Shown: piece by piece, positions 31,984 through 44,684 of the stretch
How the letters are laid out: each line of letters starts with the position of its first letter
Position numbering within the stretch: position 1 is the first letter of the stretch
Notes under the pieces: model-generated
The model's database searches: none
Told to the model about the DNA's origin: nothing
What the model saw: only the letters and a program-made list of their open reading frames with translations
DNA from: Staphylotrichum longicolle
Taxonomy: Eukaryota; Ascomycota; Sordariomycetes; Sordariales; Chaetomiaceae
Assembly: GCA_019096155.1 (NCBI GenBank)
Contig: JAHCVI010000004.1
Span: 434,001-498,000, forward strand
DNA: 64,000 nucleotides
Direction of reading: 5' to 3'
Program-made: the position numbers and the translations under genes

Positions 31984-34900
31984 TGACGATCGAATCCGAT
32001 CAGGGGCGCCGCCCGGTTTCTCAAAATGGCTACTTGCTTTCCGATGCCTTGTAGCTTGATGACCTGGCAACGACACGTCCCGCCCGGCGTGGAGTGAGGG
32101 TGACAGTCACTTGCGTTTGCCACCTCCCGCGAGCCGCGCCAGCTGCGTTGTCACCGGTTCCCCGTCCGGCACCGAGGTGATGAGTCAAGCCGGACTCAGG
32201 CCGCGTAGTATCACACTAGACAGCCTTGAAGTTGCTGCACGGTGCGTCACATACGCCGCTTAATCCCGTTTCCCCGACGCTATCCAGCCAACACGACGAG
32301 CGGTCCCCAATCACGGAAGGCGGGTTTGATGATCCCGGGTGCCGCCGTGCTCTGCCGACACGGCGCGTGGAGCGCGTAGGGTCGTCCCGAGGCTTTCTCG
32401 GTGCGGCTAAACTGAATCGCGTCAAGGAAGGAAGTCCAGGAGGGTGGCCGCCGATTCGGCCGCACAATGAAAACTCAGCAAGCGGGTGGCTGGGGGGTCT
32501 CCCAAACGAGGCCGAGATGCACAGAGTCCGGGCTCTGTCCTGGGTTCAATCCTGCTAGATGTGCGCTGTGTTGAGGAGTCTGAGTGGCATGTGCCGTGAC
32601 GCGGGATCGGGAGTTTGTCGTTTGTCTGAGACACCGATGAGAGCGTTGTGAGCGGGGTTAGACGAGGATTGATGGCAGGACTCGAGATATCACTTTGAGA
32701 AACGCGGAGAGAACACCGGCCTCGCCCCTTCAACCCCAGGGACTGTGCGGCCCTGGCTTGGTGCAGTGTCAGTCTCGCAAGCGCGAGCAGATGACATCGG
32801 CACACTCGACAGTCTCGCAGCTGGTGCAGGCAGCAGTTCAGGGACGGGAGGATGGCGCTGGCAGGCTTCACCGGAAGGCACGAGGAAGGGCATTACGCAA
32901 GAGACCCCGATGCAAGGGGAAGTGTGAGACACTGGCACCTGATTCAGCGGCGGGCACGGCAGCCAATCCCCTTGCCGCTAGGTGATCTGGACAGTGCGAC
33001 TTCTTCTCGGTTCCTCCCGTTGTTGCTCCTTTTTGCCCTGCGTCGTCTGATCGTGAACAAGGAATCCTGATCTGAACAGGGAATCCATGGATGCCATCGA
33101 CCACATCATCAAAGCCAGGCCGTAATGAGTATTATTGCCCAGAGGTCTTCGGCCAAGGTCGCATCCCTCGGTGGGCCTGGGAGTCTCTGTTGTTTTGCTA
33201 TTTATACCGTGCCAAGGGGTCGCCCGAAACAGAAGGCGGGGGCGCCCCAAAGGGCAGAGGATCGCAGCCTTGATAACGATAAGGCTGAGAACCGCGGGGT
33301 TCATTGAGGGAGCGCCTGCCGTGACTTTGATGGGCTGGGCTTGGAAGTCGGGAAGGCGCAATGTGATGCCAGAGAATGAAATGACTCCATCTCTCATTTC
33401 CTCCAGCTTAGCCTCCCAAGACCCCAGAAAATCCCAGATAGTGCCCGATTCTCACTTCCATATTCTCATTCTGATGAGAGGCAGAGCCGAGCAACACAGT
33501 TTGAAGCTCATCACCACATTCCGCTCGACGAATCAGACACGGACGCTTCTCGCGGATGATATGCCCCACAATCAGTGCAAGGGGGGACCGCATCACTCGC
33601 AGCCCTGGTGGAGGTTTTCAGGGGAGCCTGCAAGGGTTCGACGCACGCTGGCGGGGCTCAACAGCGCTGGCGCAGCAGATTCCGGCGCGAGGTTCTGCGA
33701 GCATGCGGTTCTCCTGCGGCCGCGTTCTCTGCTGGGTCGGGTTAATTTTGGCTCGTCACATCTCACCTTGTTGCCCGCGTCACGAGCTAATGCCGCCGCG
33801 GTGAAGAAGCACGCACCATGGCAAGCATCACCACATCAAGCTGTTGATGCCCGACGTTGCCAACTCTCGGTTGCGCCGGGATGATCGCGGTGGACACAAT
33901 CAACGCTCGCCGGTCTGGATGCGAACAACAGCGTTAATGCGGGATCAGCGGGGCCGGCCTCGAGCACTGCGGCCATGGGTCACCCGTCACCGTCAGTGGT
34001 GTCGGCTCAGAATCGGGAAACAGGCTGGAGGGCTTTGAGGGGCACACTGGCTGGAGGCTACTGAGTTTTCCCGACGCTGACGGGAGTGCTGGGGAACATT
34101 ATGGTTGCCGAAAGGACGTTTCCCACCGACCACAGCGGCTCACCCATCCCTGAGCCACACAAAACATTCCACTCCAAGTTCGATGGGGCTGCCAAACGAC
34201 AACCTGAAGCAACGGCATCTGCGCCACTGCCCGGGTCAGCCCCCGTTCCGGTCAGTCTCTGGTCATTTCCAGGCCCTTTTTGATGCAATTGTCCGGCCGC
34301 GCGTCTAAGCAGGGAGCCGACGAACGCACGCCGGTCAATAGCTAAGGGTACCTGCAGGCGTTCCTGCACCGCCAAAGCCTCTCGAGAGGAACGACTTCCG
34401 CAACGGGACAAGCAGCTGCCCCGTGAACGCCGATGGCGACTTTAGGCCACCCAGGTCTGCGCAGCAGCACTTTGCAAATGTCATGGTTTACGGAAGATCT
34501 ATTGACGCTTGTGGTCGAGTTTGGCATGGTGGTGGTGTGGCCGGTCCTGTGGCCCGCCCTCCCTCCAGTTCGGCCCAGCCAATAGAGTCGCCCAGCATGC
34601 TCCCTTGAGGCTGTTCCCCAAACGAACATCCGCCTTCCCGCAAGGGCCCTGCTCCATCCCTGTTTCTGCGCTCTGAGTCGATCGCTTCAGCCCGGCCGCC
34701 CGCAAGCTAAATCCCATCCCCTGTCCTCAACATCAACGTCATATCGGCTTACAGCAACACATGGGTGAAGCTCTACTCCAACACTGCAACACAGTCCACA
34801 ATCCCGTGGGGTTGCCGTTGATACCCAACACGAGTCTCAAATTCGACGGAGTTCTCTCCCAAAAGCATGCCGGAAAGGGGTTGTGTCAGGCTGCCGTCAA

Positions 34901-37900
34901 CCTAAAGCCACTCTTCCTTGCCCCACTTAACGCGAAATCGACTTACACCACCTGCAACCAGCCAAACACATGCGAGCGCCACGGTGAGCAACTGCTTCAC
35001 TCACACGCACTTTATGGGGGCACTTCTCTCTTTTGAGGGGGACTCAGACGCAACTCGCCTACGGCCATAGCTCAGTCGGCATCAGAAATGAAACGCCTAC
35101 TACAGATCGTAGCATGAATGAACTTCCTGAAACGACATCGTCGTCCTGCCGAAGGGGACGGCCCGCTCCCGCTTCTAGACAATCGGCTTCCAGGTCGTAA
35201 ATACTGGATCAACATTCCCTTTGTCTCTTCTTCGTCAGAGATCGGGGCATGGGTGGCTGACGGGGCCGTGCCCCCAGTCTTCGCAACACCACCTGGCCCC
35301 CATGAACGGCCGTGTTTACATCACCCCTGTCTCTCTCACCTTCCCCACCTGGCCGCCTCGAGGGCCTGGCAACGACATTGATTCACCGCGCGCCCCATCG
35401 TTTCTTTCCCCTCCCAGCTTTCAAACCCGTATCCCATCTGGGCCCGCTGGTTGTGGCGCAGCAGCGTTTAACGAGGGAGAAGCACAACCGGTTCTCCGTC
35501 AACCGCAGGTTTGGCAGACACACCGGTCTCTGTGTACGAGAAAGACTCGCCGTCGCGTTTCAGATTCTGCGGCCGCTTCTTCTCGCCGGCAAAGGGACAC
35601 TTGCGACACAAACCAAGCTGCCCCTCCATCCATGCACCGGTCGCCTGATGGGCCGCAAGTCTGCAAGCTCGGCTTTCAATACCAAGTAAGTCGGCATGTC
35701 CGGAATCTGAACCGCAGGTTTCCCTGCCCCTAGTCTGCCAGCGGAGCAGCCTTGCCAGCCGGCTGCATCTGATGATCACCTTGCTTTGATCACCCCACAG
35801 GAAGCAAGGTGAAGTGTAAGTCACCGCCCCCATGGTGGACCGGCCGGCTGAGTTGGCAATTTCACAAGGCCGAACCACCGACGTTCTCGTCCCGATTTGA
35901 TCAAATCCACGGACGGCAACAACAGCCTGAAGGACAGGGCCGATTCTGTTGGAGATTGAATCGTGCGGTTGCCTTCCGCTGACCATGCCGAGCTCAGGCC
36001 TCTCCCGCTGCGACCCTGCCACACGCAAGAACCCGATCTACATTTGGCCGTTCATCGGGCGCGTCGACGATCCTGGCCTGGTTTCCCAGCTCGTCCTCGT
36101 GCAGGAGAGCTGCCGAGTCTGCGGCCGATTCAAAACTTCCAGGCCGCAAGCAAGGCTGTTTCTGCTCCCTTTCTCGGAGGTCTACGATCTGGCCAGCTTG
36201 TTTGATTGTACCATGGACGATCGTCACCAGCAGGCTCCCCTGCACGCATGGAAGCTTGGACAATGTTCCAGAAGTCACCGAGACAAGACACTAGCCTATC
36301 CTGTCCCGGCACGCCATGTGCGCCCATGTTCGTGGAGGAAACGCCCGGGGGTGCGGGAAAAAACCCTCATTGTCGACTTGGAAGGAGGTGGGCAAGTCAT
36401 GAGCCGCCACGTCACATATCCCGCTCACTAACCACCCGTCGTCGAGTCGAGCGGGTCGTTGTGGAGATTCCCTGGCCCTTACTGACTACCTGCGCCGAAC
36501 CACATCGCGAGTCAGGGACTGTGTGGGCGGGGCCGATGCCCTAGGAAATGGAGCAACTGTTCATGTGAGAACAAGCTCCTGCGAGCAGATGCTGCTTAAC
36601 GGCCACTGGCTGTGTCACACTTGGTTTGGAAGCGGAGCATGGTTGCAGCCGAACTGCCTTAGGGCCTCGATGAGGGCCGCTCAGTGGACCAAACTCGCTC
36701 GTCAGGCTCTGAAAAGCGCAGAGATCGTGGGGGCATCTCCAGCCGTTTGTGTTGTGGATTCGATGCTCCAGACGACCTAAACCTGCCTACTAACCGCAAC
36801 ATCCGCTCAACGTCATGGTTCGTCGACTGCTTGGCGACACCGCCTCCACTCTGTTGATTTGCCGTCAACGGCTTTCTGGACATTTCTGAAGCTACCGACT
36901 CCTGTACCGCGGTAAGCAAGCAAGCATGCTGACAGGGCCGGACTGCAGGTTCAACTGCAGCCGGCCACCACACCAGTCCAGTTCCAGGGCTTCTTTCCGA
37001 GTGGCTTATACTCGTCGATCCGCTACCCTCCACCAAGGTTTCGTAGTGCTGCCCGCATGCAGCAGCTTACAAGTGCAGCAGCTCGAAGACGGGGGCGAGC
37101 AGTACGAAAGAAAACGGGGACCCAATCAAGCTCAAGCACGGGGGGAGAGGCGGCCGAGAATGAACATCAGAGAGAAACCGCTGCGGCAGCCTCCTGACGA
37201 CAATGATAAACATGGTTTGCGCGAGACAAGCCGTGACATGGCCGCTTCGCTTGACAGTAAAGCCATATTGTCTGTGGCAACTCTTGCCAGCACCTGTAAA
37301 CGGCTTCTCGGCAAGCAGTCTGCTCGGCTCGAGCAGGGAGGACAAGACCGTCAGTTCCGATAACGCCAAGAGACTATTTGATTTACACCCAATTCTGACA
37401 TGCAAGGGCACACCCGCCACGCCCCTCCCCCTCCTCTGCTCGGCCCTACACGCGCGCACGAGGCTAAAAGAAATATTTCAATTTTCTTGTTTGGTGGCGG
37501 CCGCTTCTTTTGGCCCCCCCAAGCAAGCCCACGCCCCCTTGCCCCTCCCAGGCCCAGGCCGCGGCCAGCCCGACCCAGCCTAGCCGGGCAGATGCTTCCA
37601 TGTGGGCCTACTGCGGAAGAGACCTGGCCGGGGCACCCGCAAGGTTTGGACGGGTAGATCCTCTCGGTGATCCACAAGGCAAAGTGTCTCCGATGTTAGG
37701 TAGCGGGGTAGTCCACTGAGGGAGCCCATATCGACAAATACCTAGCATCGGGCCGGGCTGCCATTGGGCTCTGGGGTTTTCTCGTGCAAGCCCCAGGTCG
37801 CGACAACGCGGACCAGTGACCAGGGGAAGACGCGGTATGCCTGTACGCAGAAAGTACCGCGTGAGAGGGGCGAAGAATCAAGAAAAGGAAGGAAAGAAGT

Positions 37901-38169
37901 TGTGGACAATGGGCGAGGCGGACAACCTTCCACTTCCCCTACATGGCTAGCACCAGACCACGGCCAATGACACGCGGTACGGAATGAGACAAGCGCAAAC
38001 ACGTACATACATACGAGTTTGCCCCCCTCCATGTCAGTGGCCCGTCGGTTCCTGGGCTTGGCCACACAAGGCACACACAGCCAGCCCTGTCGCATGCCGA
38101 GCAGGTACCCATCTGTGTGGGTACGTACTTGGACATGTGGGAGTTCATGGCGCGGTGGGGACCCCGAGC

Positions 38170-38196
38170 GTGTGTGTGTGTGTGTGTGTGTGTGTG
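38170..38196. repeat. (GT)n microsatellite
   Basis: Perfect GT dinucleotide run of about 27 nt in the gene-poor region. Confidence 0.95.
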
Positions 38197-39300
38197 CGGT
38201 CAACCCCTGGTTAATGAGCCCTCGACCAACGTGGCTCCTATGAGGGCCATCCACCTCAAAAGGCACCTGGGCGCGGGCCAGGAAAACGGGGCTAATTTGC
38301 CGGACAAGGGTGGCATCGCGCATTGCTTCCCCGTGGCCGGGCAGGCACGCCCTCTGCTCGGCGTGTGATCGCAAGCGTGATTGACGATAGACGTCCAGGG
38401 GGGGTGGCAGATACATCATCCCCGGGGCGGACGGGGGCTAAGGAAAGGGGTATCGAGCTTGATGGGATGCGCGGGACGTTGTTTTTCTTCACCTCACCTC
38501 TGCTTGTCTGTTTCTGCTACCGACACCGCTTGATGCATGGGCTCTTGCCATATGTCGACACTTCACCCCGGGAGTCGAAGGAAACGTCAAGACATACCGA
38601 GTATAAAGAATTCCCCAGGCCCCTCGTGGTTGTGACCGGGACTGCTCCACCACACCTTCAACGGTCTCGACGACGACAAGAGATCACCACGCGGCGTCTA
38701 CACCCAACCCAATTGGCCAAACAAAACCAGTCAACGACAGCCATTACAAGAGGAAGGGAGCATAACCGTCCTCGCCGGCACGAGACCTTTTACCCCGAAT
38801 TCAAACCGCGTCTCTGGAGCGCCAGTGTCAACCTCGTCTCATCGGTCGGCCACAAACCCTTTGTTTGGGGGTGAGTCAAGAGTTCTGCTTGAGAGCCACA
38901 CAGCCCGGGGCTTCGTGAGACCCTCGGACTCTTCCACGCCAACCACCAGACACCATCATTGGGCACAAGAACGGAGAAGGGACAAGGGGACGGTTGACTG
39001 ACCTGGGAGTCTCGCTGCAGCTCGGGTTCGGGTAGACACGGACCGTTGACGACGGCACGAACCGACATTCTCGTCATTCTGCGTCAGTGAACTCGACTGG
39101 ATTGGACAAGGAGAGCAAGCAAGGAGGAGAAAGGTGTCCGAGTTCAGCCCACCGGCCTCTTCGAGTCCTCGACCCCTGGAAGAGCACGATTTCACAACCA
39201 CAGTCACCAACACCACCCACTCCCGCACCCCGGGACTGGGGGACGACGACGACAAACCAACATACAAGAGAAAGGGCAAGAGGGCACAGAAAAACAAAGG

Positions 39301-39314
39301 AAAAAAAAAAAAAA
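39301..39314. repeat. A14 homopolymer
   Basis: Run of 14 A within the presumed 5' UTR of the 111-aa gene, ending about 20 nt before its ATG. Confidence 0.9.
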
Positions 39315-39334
39315 CAGACACACACAGAAACAAG

Positions 39335-39670
39335 ATGTGCTACTTCGACCACCAGCTCTGGCGCTGCGGCTACTGGCGCTGGGGCGGCTTCCGGCAGCAG
39401 TGCATGAAGGAGCACCGCACGGGCGAGACGTGCGGGCTCAAGCTCATCTACAACACGTACCTGGACCCGGACCCGTGCAAGCTGTGCGACACCATCGTCA
39501 AGAAGGAGCGGCGCGTCGGCAAGATGCTCGACGACGTCAACCGCTGGACGCGCGAGGGCAACCGCCGCGCGACCATCGAGAAGACGCAGCTGGAGATTGG
39601 CGCGCTGCAGATGCAGCTCGACGAGATGAGGCGGGAGCATGAGATTCGGAAGCGGGCCTGTAGTTATTGA
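39335..39670 (+). CDS. Small Cys-rich conserved-type hypothetical protein, 111 aa
   Basis: Single-exon gene starting at ATG 39335 (CAAG-ATG context). The protein opens MCYFDHQLWRCGYWRWGGFRQQC, contains six cysteines within the first 51 residues (positions about 2, 11, 23, 33, 48 and 51, the last two as CKLC), and has a basic helical second half (RRVGKMLDDVNRWTREGNRRATIEKTQLEI) likely to form a coiled coil. The composition and fungal-type MCYxD...LWxCGYWRWG opening resemble small hypothetical proteins I associate with Sordariomycetes. No signal peptide is seen; a zinc-binding intracellular role is possible but unproven. It is bracketed by an A14 run at 39301-39314 and a G17 run at 39681-39697. 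Confidence 0.75.
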   Translation: MCYFDHQLWRCGYWRWGGFRQQCMKEHRTGETCGLKLIYNTYLDPDPCKLCDTIVKKERRVGKMLDDVNRWTREGNRRATIEKTQLEIGALQMQLDEMRREHEIRKRACSY

Positions 39671-39680
39671 GTTTCGGGGA

Positions 39681-39697
39681 GGGGGGGGGGGGGGGGG
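39681..39697. repeat. G17 homopolymer
   Basis: Run of 17 G directly after the stop codon of the 111-aa gene. Long G runs can form quadruplex structures and are also prone to sequencing error. Confidence 0.95.
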
Positions 39698-42682
39698 TGC
39701 GCTTCTTCTGTTTCAACTCTGTGTTCATTTTCTCTCCTGTGTTTCAAGAGCTCTGTTTTTTCTTGTCTTTCTCCCTTTTCTGGTTTCGTTTGGTCCCCAT
39801 CTCGGGTCTGTTTTCTGTTATTTCGAAGCATGACGACGGAAAAAGGATGGGCGGCAGAAAAGAAGGAGGGGCGGAAAAGGGGGCGCGGTTGGGAGGGCGA
39901 GTGCCGGGAGTGAGGAGAGGAGGGAGTCGAGTCAAAGGAAAAAGGAGGGGACGCGGGGAGAGACCAAGTGAAAGCCCGACCACTCACCCACCCCCGCTGA
40001 CGGGAAGGGATGACTTCCGCAGACTGCCGCAGACTGCCGCAGACGGCGCAGACGCTCGGTGCGTGTGTCATCGTCGCTCCCGCGGCAGCATGGGCTTCTC
40101 CCGCGAAGGGGTGGACGGGAACGCCTTGGAGGATGAGTGGACAGGGAGAAAAAAGTGGTGTGGATCGGCAGGGAGGTGAGCGTGAAGGCCGATGACTCTC
40201 GCCCCCTCCGTCCTCTTTGCATTCTGGTTTTCGGAGTTTAGAAAAAGGCGGAGTCAGTTGGCGAGCCAGTCGAAGAGAGAGGGGAGCGAGACAAAGACAA
40301 AATGGCCAGGGCGACCTGCATGCCGAGGGTTTGCCGCAATAGCTGCAAGGCGGATGGATGTTGGTTCGCGAGCCGCAAGGGGAGGGGAGGAGGAGGACAT
40401 CTCGTTTCTTTTCATTTTCCCTTGTCTTTTTTTTTTCATTCTTGCATTTCCCACGAGTCTGCATCGTCACGTCTCTCGTGGTTCGGGAGTTGGAGCTCTA
40501 ATGATGGGTAATGTCACCATTTGGAAAATGACGAAAAGATTGGGCAAAGGGACACAGGACTTTTCCTCAGCAATGGGGTTCCGATGGGAAGGCTAGGGAA
40601 AAGGCACTTTCTTTTCGTTTTCATGAAAGACAGCTACTACATAAAATCATTGCATCCTTCAGGCCCCTGCCGCCAGTTCTGCTGCTTTGGCAAGGTGTCC
40701 ATCCTGCTGATGCCCAATGACGAGCTTCTGGAAACCGGAGTGCGGAAAACGCACCGAAGAGGCCCGATTCTGGGCCCGCTGCCTCTCTCCTTCGCCTGCG
40801 GCTCCAGCCTCCAATAAACCGCCGAAGAACCTTGCGTCTCAGTCTCGCAGCGGGAGCCTGAAATGTGGATAGACCTGCAGAAAGGCGGGCTTGGTCTCGT
40901 TCTCTGAATTTCAGACTGCAGGACCGGGGAGTGATCCCACTGGTTTTCACTCCCCGCCATCGGGACCATCGGCAGAGCAGAACTCGCGCAGTGTGGGTGG
41001 TGTGGGCGAGACACGGGCCTGAACACCACATGGTGCGCGTCTGGATGTCTTCCTTGGACAGCCGAGGGGAGCCTACCGGAGGGTTGCCGAGCTTGCTTAT
41101 CTGGCGGCCCATGGCAGCACCTGTAGCCGAAGAGAGGATCGAGAAGGACGGCCCGTCTGGGCGAATGGCAGCGAATGGCAGCGAACAACCCTGGCTGGGT
41201 GGTAGCGTATGCAGCGTGGCCAGCGTCGTGTCTCACCCGAAAATGCTGCGCCAGGAGTGGCCCAGGCGAAAATGAGCGGGTTTGCTGGGTTTCAGGAGAG
41301 AAGTGAGATCCAGAAGATTCTGCCTTGCCGCTCGCTGTTGCCTTCGGGCGGGTTCCGAGTATCCTGGTGGCTAACTCTGACGCGAAACTGACGAGTACCT
41401 ACCCATCGGCGTTGCGAGAACCCCTTGGGCAGAAAGATATCGCCCAAGGATTCCCGTGACCTGCTTGGTTGGGCTCCCGCAATCCTTTTGTCAGGCGCGC
41501 CGCGTGCTACAGCGCATGGGGCACCGGAATAGAAGGCTGAGAAAGCGCCGAAGGGTGTGTTTGGACAGGGGGGGAGCGGGCGCAGTCACGGTGGGGAGCG
41601 TCTCGCCTGTTCTGTCCGTAGGTTCCCCAGACGTTTTCGGTAGCTGCTGAGGGCGGAGCTGAGTGACGTGACCTCTTGGCTGCGTTGTATGTGCTGCCGT
41701 CGACTGCCGGATATCCTGCCAGTTCTGGCGGGCATGCCGGGTCTTTGCCCCTCAGGATCCGGCCCCTCACCCTCCCTTTCGATTCGTGGCGCCCCCCGCC
41801 GTCCTTCTCCGATAGCCAGCTGCGAGCTGCAGGCCGCTTAATGGGCCGGCTGTGGAGGACGAACCATGCCAGCCTCCGAGTCCACGTCCTTATCGTCCAG
41901 ACCAGTCGTGTTGAAGCAAAGCGGTGTCGTGATCAGCAGAGTTTGTGAAGATGGAGCAATGCGGGCTAAGCGTCGACGAGAAAACGAGGGGATAGAGCGC
42001 CAGAGTCGCCACCCAGTTGTAAGTGGTGCTAATGGCTCAGGGGCCACCTGGAGCGGCATGAGAGCAGGACCGAGCCGCTGTTTATACTGCAGTCCCACTG
42101 TGATGGCACATCACCACTCCCTGTGCACGTGGCTGGTGATATCTGGGCGTGTGACCTGCCACATGCCTAGTTTGGTGTGCTGAGAACAACTCGGAACAAC
42201 AAGCCTTGATTGGCTCGTCCGGGTCTGAGAAGGAGCCAGTCACAAAACAAAATAAAGCTTCTTGATTGAATTGGGTGATACAGCTGGTACAAAATGCACA
42301 GCGCATCCCGCTCTATCCCTGGCCTCCACACCACCAGAGCGGGGCGACGTTGTGCTGTGCCTTACCACGGCGTCGGAAAACCGAGACAAGAGGAGACGGA
42401 ACGCCGTCTCCGTGGGTATCAAGTGTTTGGAAGGAGCCGACACACGTTGCCGCGTTGGTCCTTGCTGCGCTCCTGCAGACCGTTGGCGAGAGCCGGCATC
42501 TGGGGCAGGCATCCGGAAATCGGGGTTGCAACGAGGGTACCGAGGGAGCGGAACGGGCGTCAGCTGGTATGGGTCAGCAGGCCCCTATTCGGCCCAAACT
42601 GCAGGGGCCGAAGGGGCCCTTGGTTCATCAGATGACGCGGGTGGGCGGCTGGAGGGCTGCATCTTGCTGACGAAGGGATATC
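39698..42682. other. Gene-poor region, about 3 kb
   Basis: No supported gene. The longest open frame (199 codons on the minus strand, about 40637-41236) overlaps another minus-strand frame and reads as random GC-rich sequence. Three imperfect AGACTGCCGC copies occur near 40020-40045. Confidence 0.4.
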
Positions 42683-43364
42683 TCAGCGCATGGCCGCGGC
42701 AGCGTCGGCAAAGTTGCCGACCAGAGTGTCGTCGTCGTCGACGTTGATGAGCACGGCGCCCTGTTGCAGCTCGATGGTGTCATCATCCGGCGAGCCCCAA
42801 TCAACGCGGGCCACCGAGGCAAGGTCGTCGTGGGATGCCAGCTTGGAGAGCAATGTCTGGTAGCGGACCGTGGTGGCGTCCTGGCCGGCATAGACGTAGG
42901 GGCCGGGGGCGGGCTGGGCGTTCTTGTCTTGCGGCACGATTTCGTAAATGTCGACCATGGCACTGTGCGCGTGGTCAGCGCTGCGTTGTCCCCAAGGCCG
43001 TGGCATCGGGAGCCGAGGCAGCGGGAGGATTGGGGGGTGGTCCAGGGTCCCAGGGACACGAAGAGGGGGTGGGAGGGGTAGACGTACTCTGACGTGCGTG
43101 CCACCACTCTCTGCAGAGCCTCAATCTCTCTTTGGACCTCCTGCGGGTCCTCCTGGCTCATCATGTGTTGCTGGTCGAAGCTGCCATAGTGCAGGCTGTT
43201 CGGGTCGTCGAAGAGGTGTTGGGCCTCGTCTTCCTGGGGAGAGCGACACAGAAGACCACCGGTCAGCCTGGGTTGCTTCTTCTGCTTCTTCTTCAAAAAG
43301 GGCAGCGCACCTCATCATATTCATCCCGGCGACGGTTGCCGAGGCAGGAGGAGCAGTTCCCCAT
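42683..43364 (-). CDS. LAMTOR1/Ego1-like lipid-anchored vacuolar scaffold
   Basis: Likely membrane anchor of the Ragulator/EGO complex that holds Rag GTPases and TORC1 at the vacuole. Minus-strand exons are 43364-43311, 43233-43088 and 42962-42683, giving 159 aa with phases in agreement. The N-terminus MGNCSSCLG has a myristoylation glycine and neighbouring palmitoylation cysteines, as in LAMTOR1. The LAMTOR-type helix follows (DPNSLHYGSFDQQHMMSQEDPQEV, then REIEALQRVVARTSD), continuing AMVDIYEIVPQ. The C-terminal part is acidic. The assignment rests on the lipid anchor plus the helical block; the C-terminal half is less diagnostic. Confidence 0.78.
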
Positions 43365-44684
43365 GACGTCGAAGTCGAGGGTGGGAATCCCGGAGGGGAG
43401 CGGGCCCCTGAATGCGCCGATTGGGAAAAAGGAGCGTGGCGAGCGAGCGAGGGGGATAAGCAAAGCGCAAGAGGAGAAGCAAAGTCGCAAGCCGAGAAAG
43501 TGACAGAAATCAGGCAGCAGGTCCCTCGCGGGGGCAGCTAGCGCGGTCGGTTCATAGGGAAAGCAATGCTCGCGGGAAAATGAGCAACAGCAACCCCCAA
43601 AATGATGGTCGGTTCAACCTGGAAGGTGCGAACTGTCCACGTCGCGGTTGTCGCATTCGCCGTTTGCCGTCATCTCTTTCTGGCGTCGCCCGTCAGATTT
43701 TTGAAGCTCATCCCTGTCCCTCGGCTGCGCCATCCAATAGTCGCGGAGATGCGGCCCACCTTGCCAAGAATGGTCCGGGCGCCGTGCACGAGCCACATGC
43801 CAGGCACGACGCTGCTTCAACTCGGCCTTGAATGCTGAAGTCGGACCACTCAAGTCTTTCTCCTCAATCCTCGGAATCGAGAATGGACATTAAATGAATG
43901 ACCGGACGGAGCAAGACTGACACAGCGCAACGCAACGCTGGAACTAGATCAAGGCAGCCGTCTGCCAGTATCACTCATCACACAACCAATACCAATAATT
44001 AGCTGGCTCCTTCCGTTTCAGCTGTTGGTTGCAGGAGAGATTGCCCAAGACATGTCACACCTGGAAGCCAAAAAAGAAAGGAGCACAGGATGTGCCATCG
44101 CCCCGCAAACATCGCAGTTCGGCGAAGATCTCTACACCAGGCGCCGTAGACCAGGTGTAAGGCACATAGCTCAACGGGTCACAACCCGAGGTTCTCGTCT
44201 CGCCTGATAGTTACTCGGTACATCGAGCGATCGCGACGCCGAATTCTCTCGCATTTAGCAGCATTGAGAGTCAGGGTCCGTCACACCAGAATCTCAGGTT
44301 CCTGTCACGCCAAGCATCTGCAAATCACCGACGTCTGCAGGACGGCAAACATCACAGTTGCTGGCCAATCTGGTCGGATCCCCCACGATGATCGGATACG
44401 CCACCACAGGGCTGATCGACCACCAAGCACCAACCCGCAGCCACTGCAGCCACCCCGGCTCTAGTGTAGTTGCTTGCACACGCCAACATCACGATCAGCA
44501 TGGCGTCGCGCAGTCGACGAGAGAGCCGTTGGTCCGGAATGGTTATCTCCCCCAATGGCCCCAATTCTAGCAATGCCAGCTCAGCTGTTCACCGTGTGCT
44601 CCTTTTCTCCCCCTTACCGTAGACGCCTGGAACGCTGCACACGAGGCTAACTTTCCTGGACTGGATAACTTACACCTCGCCACG
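43365..44684. other. Intergenic, divergent promoter region
   Basis: About 1.3 kb between the LAMTOR1-like gene (-) and the surface-protein gene (+). No gene recognised; one T-arm-like sequence was rejected as a tRNA. Confidence 0.4.

Larger units (their letters stand above)
31984..39334. other. Gene-poor region, 7.3 kb
   Basis: No supported protein gene, tRNA or rRNA was found. Open frames on both strands are short, overlap one another and lack a protein-like pattern. The base composition is not unusually A/T-rich, so a RIP-mutated transposon is not obvious. It contains a (GT)n microsatellite at 38170-38196 and ends in a purine-rich stretch and an A14 run just before the 111-aa gene. It may hold regulatory DNA, non-coding RNA or very short spliced genes. 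Confidence 0.35.

Noticed and set aside
32500..32570. GGTTCAATCC, a T-arm-like sequence
   Set aside because: No matching T-stem, no D-arm or anticodon arm within 60 nt upstream.
33135..33884. 249-codon plus-strand frame
   Set aside because: Composition random, several overlapping alternatives on both strands, no recognisable motif.
35060..35130. ATAGCTCAGTCGG, a D-arm-like sequence
   Set aside because: The D-stem partner, anticodon stem and T-arm are missing; cannot fold as a tRNA.
31984..39334. RIP-mutated transposon filling the gene-poor stretch
   Set aside because: Base composition is not visibly A/T-shifted and no transposase, reverse transcriptase or terminal repeats were recognised.
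40637..41236. 199-codon minus-strand frame in the gene-poor region
   Set aside because: Overlaps another minus-strand frame of similar length, no domain, no hydrophobic or helical pattern.
44150..44210. ATAGCTCAACGGG near a possible T-arm
   Set aside because: Spacing too short and stems do not pair; not a tRNA.
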